In this document: positions 63,796 through 64,000 of the stretch, one piece after another
Layout: each line of letters begins with the position of its first letter
How positions within the stretch are numbered: position 1 is the stretch's first letter
NCBI GenBank assembly: GCA_963931085.1
Contig: OZ006973.1
Location: 620,001-684,000 of the forward strand
DNA length: 64,000 nt
Direction of reading: 5' to 3'
Source: UMGS1994 sp944386155
GTDB taxonomy: Bacteria; Bacillota; Clostridia; TANB77; CAG-508
The notes under the pieces: model-generated
Told to the model about the DNA's origin: nothing
The model's input: the letters and a program-made list of their open reading frames with translations, nothing else
The model's database searches: none
Program-made: the position numbers and the translations under genes

Positions 63796-63996
63796 ATGGA
63801 TAAGAAAAAGCTAAGAAAATTAAATTTATGGTTATATGGATTTGCTATTATAATAAGCTCTATTGCACTTTATACTTTTATATTTGTTTTTGACAACGGT
63901 ATTTATTGGAAAATATTTTTGATTATTGTTGGTATTTGTTGGCTTTTATCAGCAATTTCTGGATTTATAAAAAACTTAGAAAACAAAGATGAATAA
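63796..63996 (+). CDS. small two-helix membrane protein
   Basis: 66 residues from ATG 63796, with GGAG six bases upstream; an in-frame ATG at 63784 contains that ribosome site. Basic N-terminus, helices about 10-30 and 37-56, charged end. Twenty bases after tyrS, so probably cotranscribed. Function unknown. Confidence 0.65.
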   Translation: MDKKKLRKLNLWLYGFAIIISSIALYTFIFVFDNGIYWKIFLIIVGICWLLSAISGFIKNLENKDE

Positions 63997-64000
63997 ATAA

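Noticed and set aside
1..64000. Classic slippery-sequence frameshifting (RF2-type CTTTGAC or A-rich slips) as the cause of the broken frames
   Set aside because: The codons before the seven sites share no slippery pattern and re-pairing of the P-site tRNA would often fail. The shared element is CGG.
1..64000. Random sequencing indels as the cause of the broken frames
   Set aside because: Random errors in this AT-rich DNA would mostly hit A/T runs and vary in sign. All seven are an extra C before GG in frame. A systematic error cannot be excluded without reads.

Overview
The window is very AT-rich DNA from an anaerobic, fermentative, low-GC Gram-positive bacterium, most likely an uncultured clostridial or related gut Firmicute. 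Supporting signs: AGA as the dominant Arg codon, strong AAGGAGG ribosome sites, TTGACA/TATAAT promoters, class A RNase P RNA, a T-box, a sortase, anaerobic ribonucleotide reductase, pta/ackA and ldh fermentation genes, and the endospore-former genes spoVS, ytfJ, a DUF2953 (ytfI-like) neighbour and dpaA. Species cannot be named. No rRNA, tRNA, CRISPR array, insertion sequence or prophage is visible.

Layout: 0-1.2 kb ligA 3' end and rnpB; 3-8.5 kb pta, two tandem ackA genes, an anchored exoprotein and a sortase; 8.5-12.8 kb small surface proteins around an ABC exporter; 13-20 kb rqcH, a TPR membrane protein, dpaA, uppP, folD, dprA; 20-25 kb ymdB, spoVS, a peptide-binding protein, recA, recX, scpA; 25.5-33.7 kb UDG-like and HAD proteins, a two-component system with a FtsX-type ABC transporter, DUF2953/ytfJ; 34.6-48 kb MgtC, a GltD-like flavoprotein, PepV- and LdcA-like peptidases, glgP, pyk, a BI-1 protein, serine dehydratase, Fe-ADH; 48.7-54.8 kb a transglutaminase-like/NMNAT group, ldh, a NifX-like protein, a Crp/Fnr regulator; 54.9-64 kb nrdDG, cmk, repair genes, a T-box and tyrS. 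Two isolated GC-richer genes (39.2-39.9 and 48.2-48.7 kb) look foreign.

The main discovery candidate is a decoding anomaly at the codon CGG. Seven times, in six native genes, the reading frame is broken at exactly one codon, always an in-frame CGG, and always repaired by skipping its first C so that the next codon is GGN (Gly). Where the family is recognisable, the repaired protein has the conserved glycine and full C-terminus: ABC ATPase D-loop (10242), DprA PG motif (19920), DpaA LPGKVAP (17106). One membrane gene has two sites (59363 and 59403), and only skipping both joins its signal-bearing N-terminus to its C-terminal domain. Reading by eye, I found no ordinary in-frame CGG Arg codon in any other native gene, although CGG is common across codon boundaries. 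The only genes using CGG as plain Arg are the two GC-richer foreign-looking ones. I infer that CGG has no normal decoder here and acts as a +1 frameshift, or as a CGGN-to-Gly quadruplet, genome-wide. Indel errors or pseudogenes remain the alternatives to exclude.
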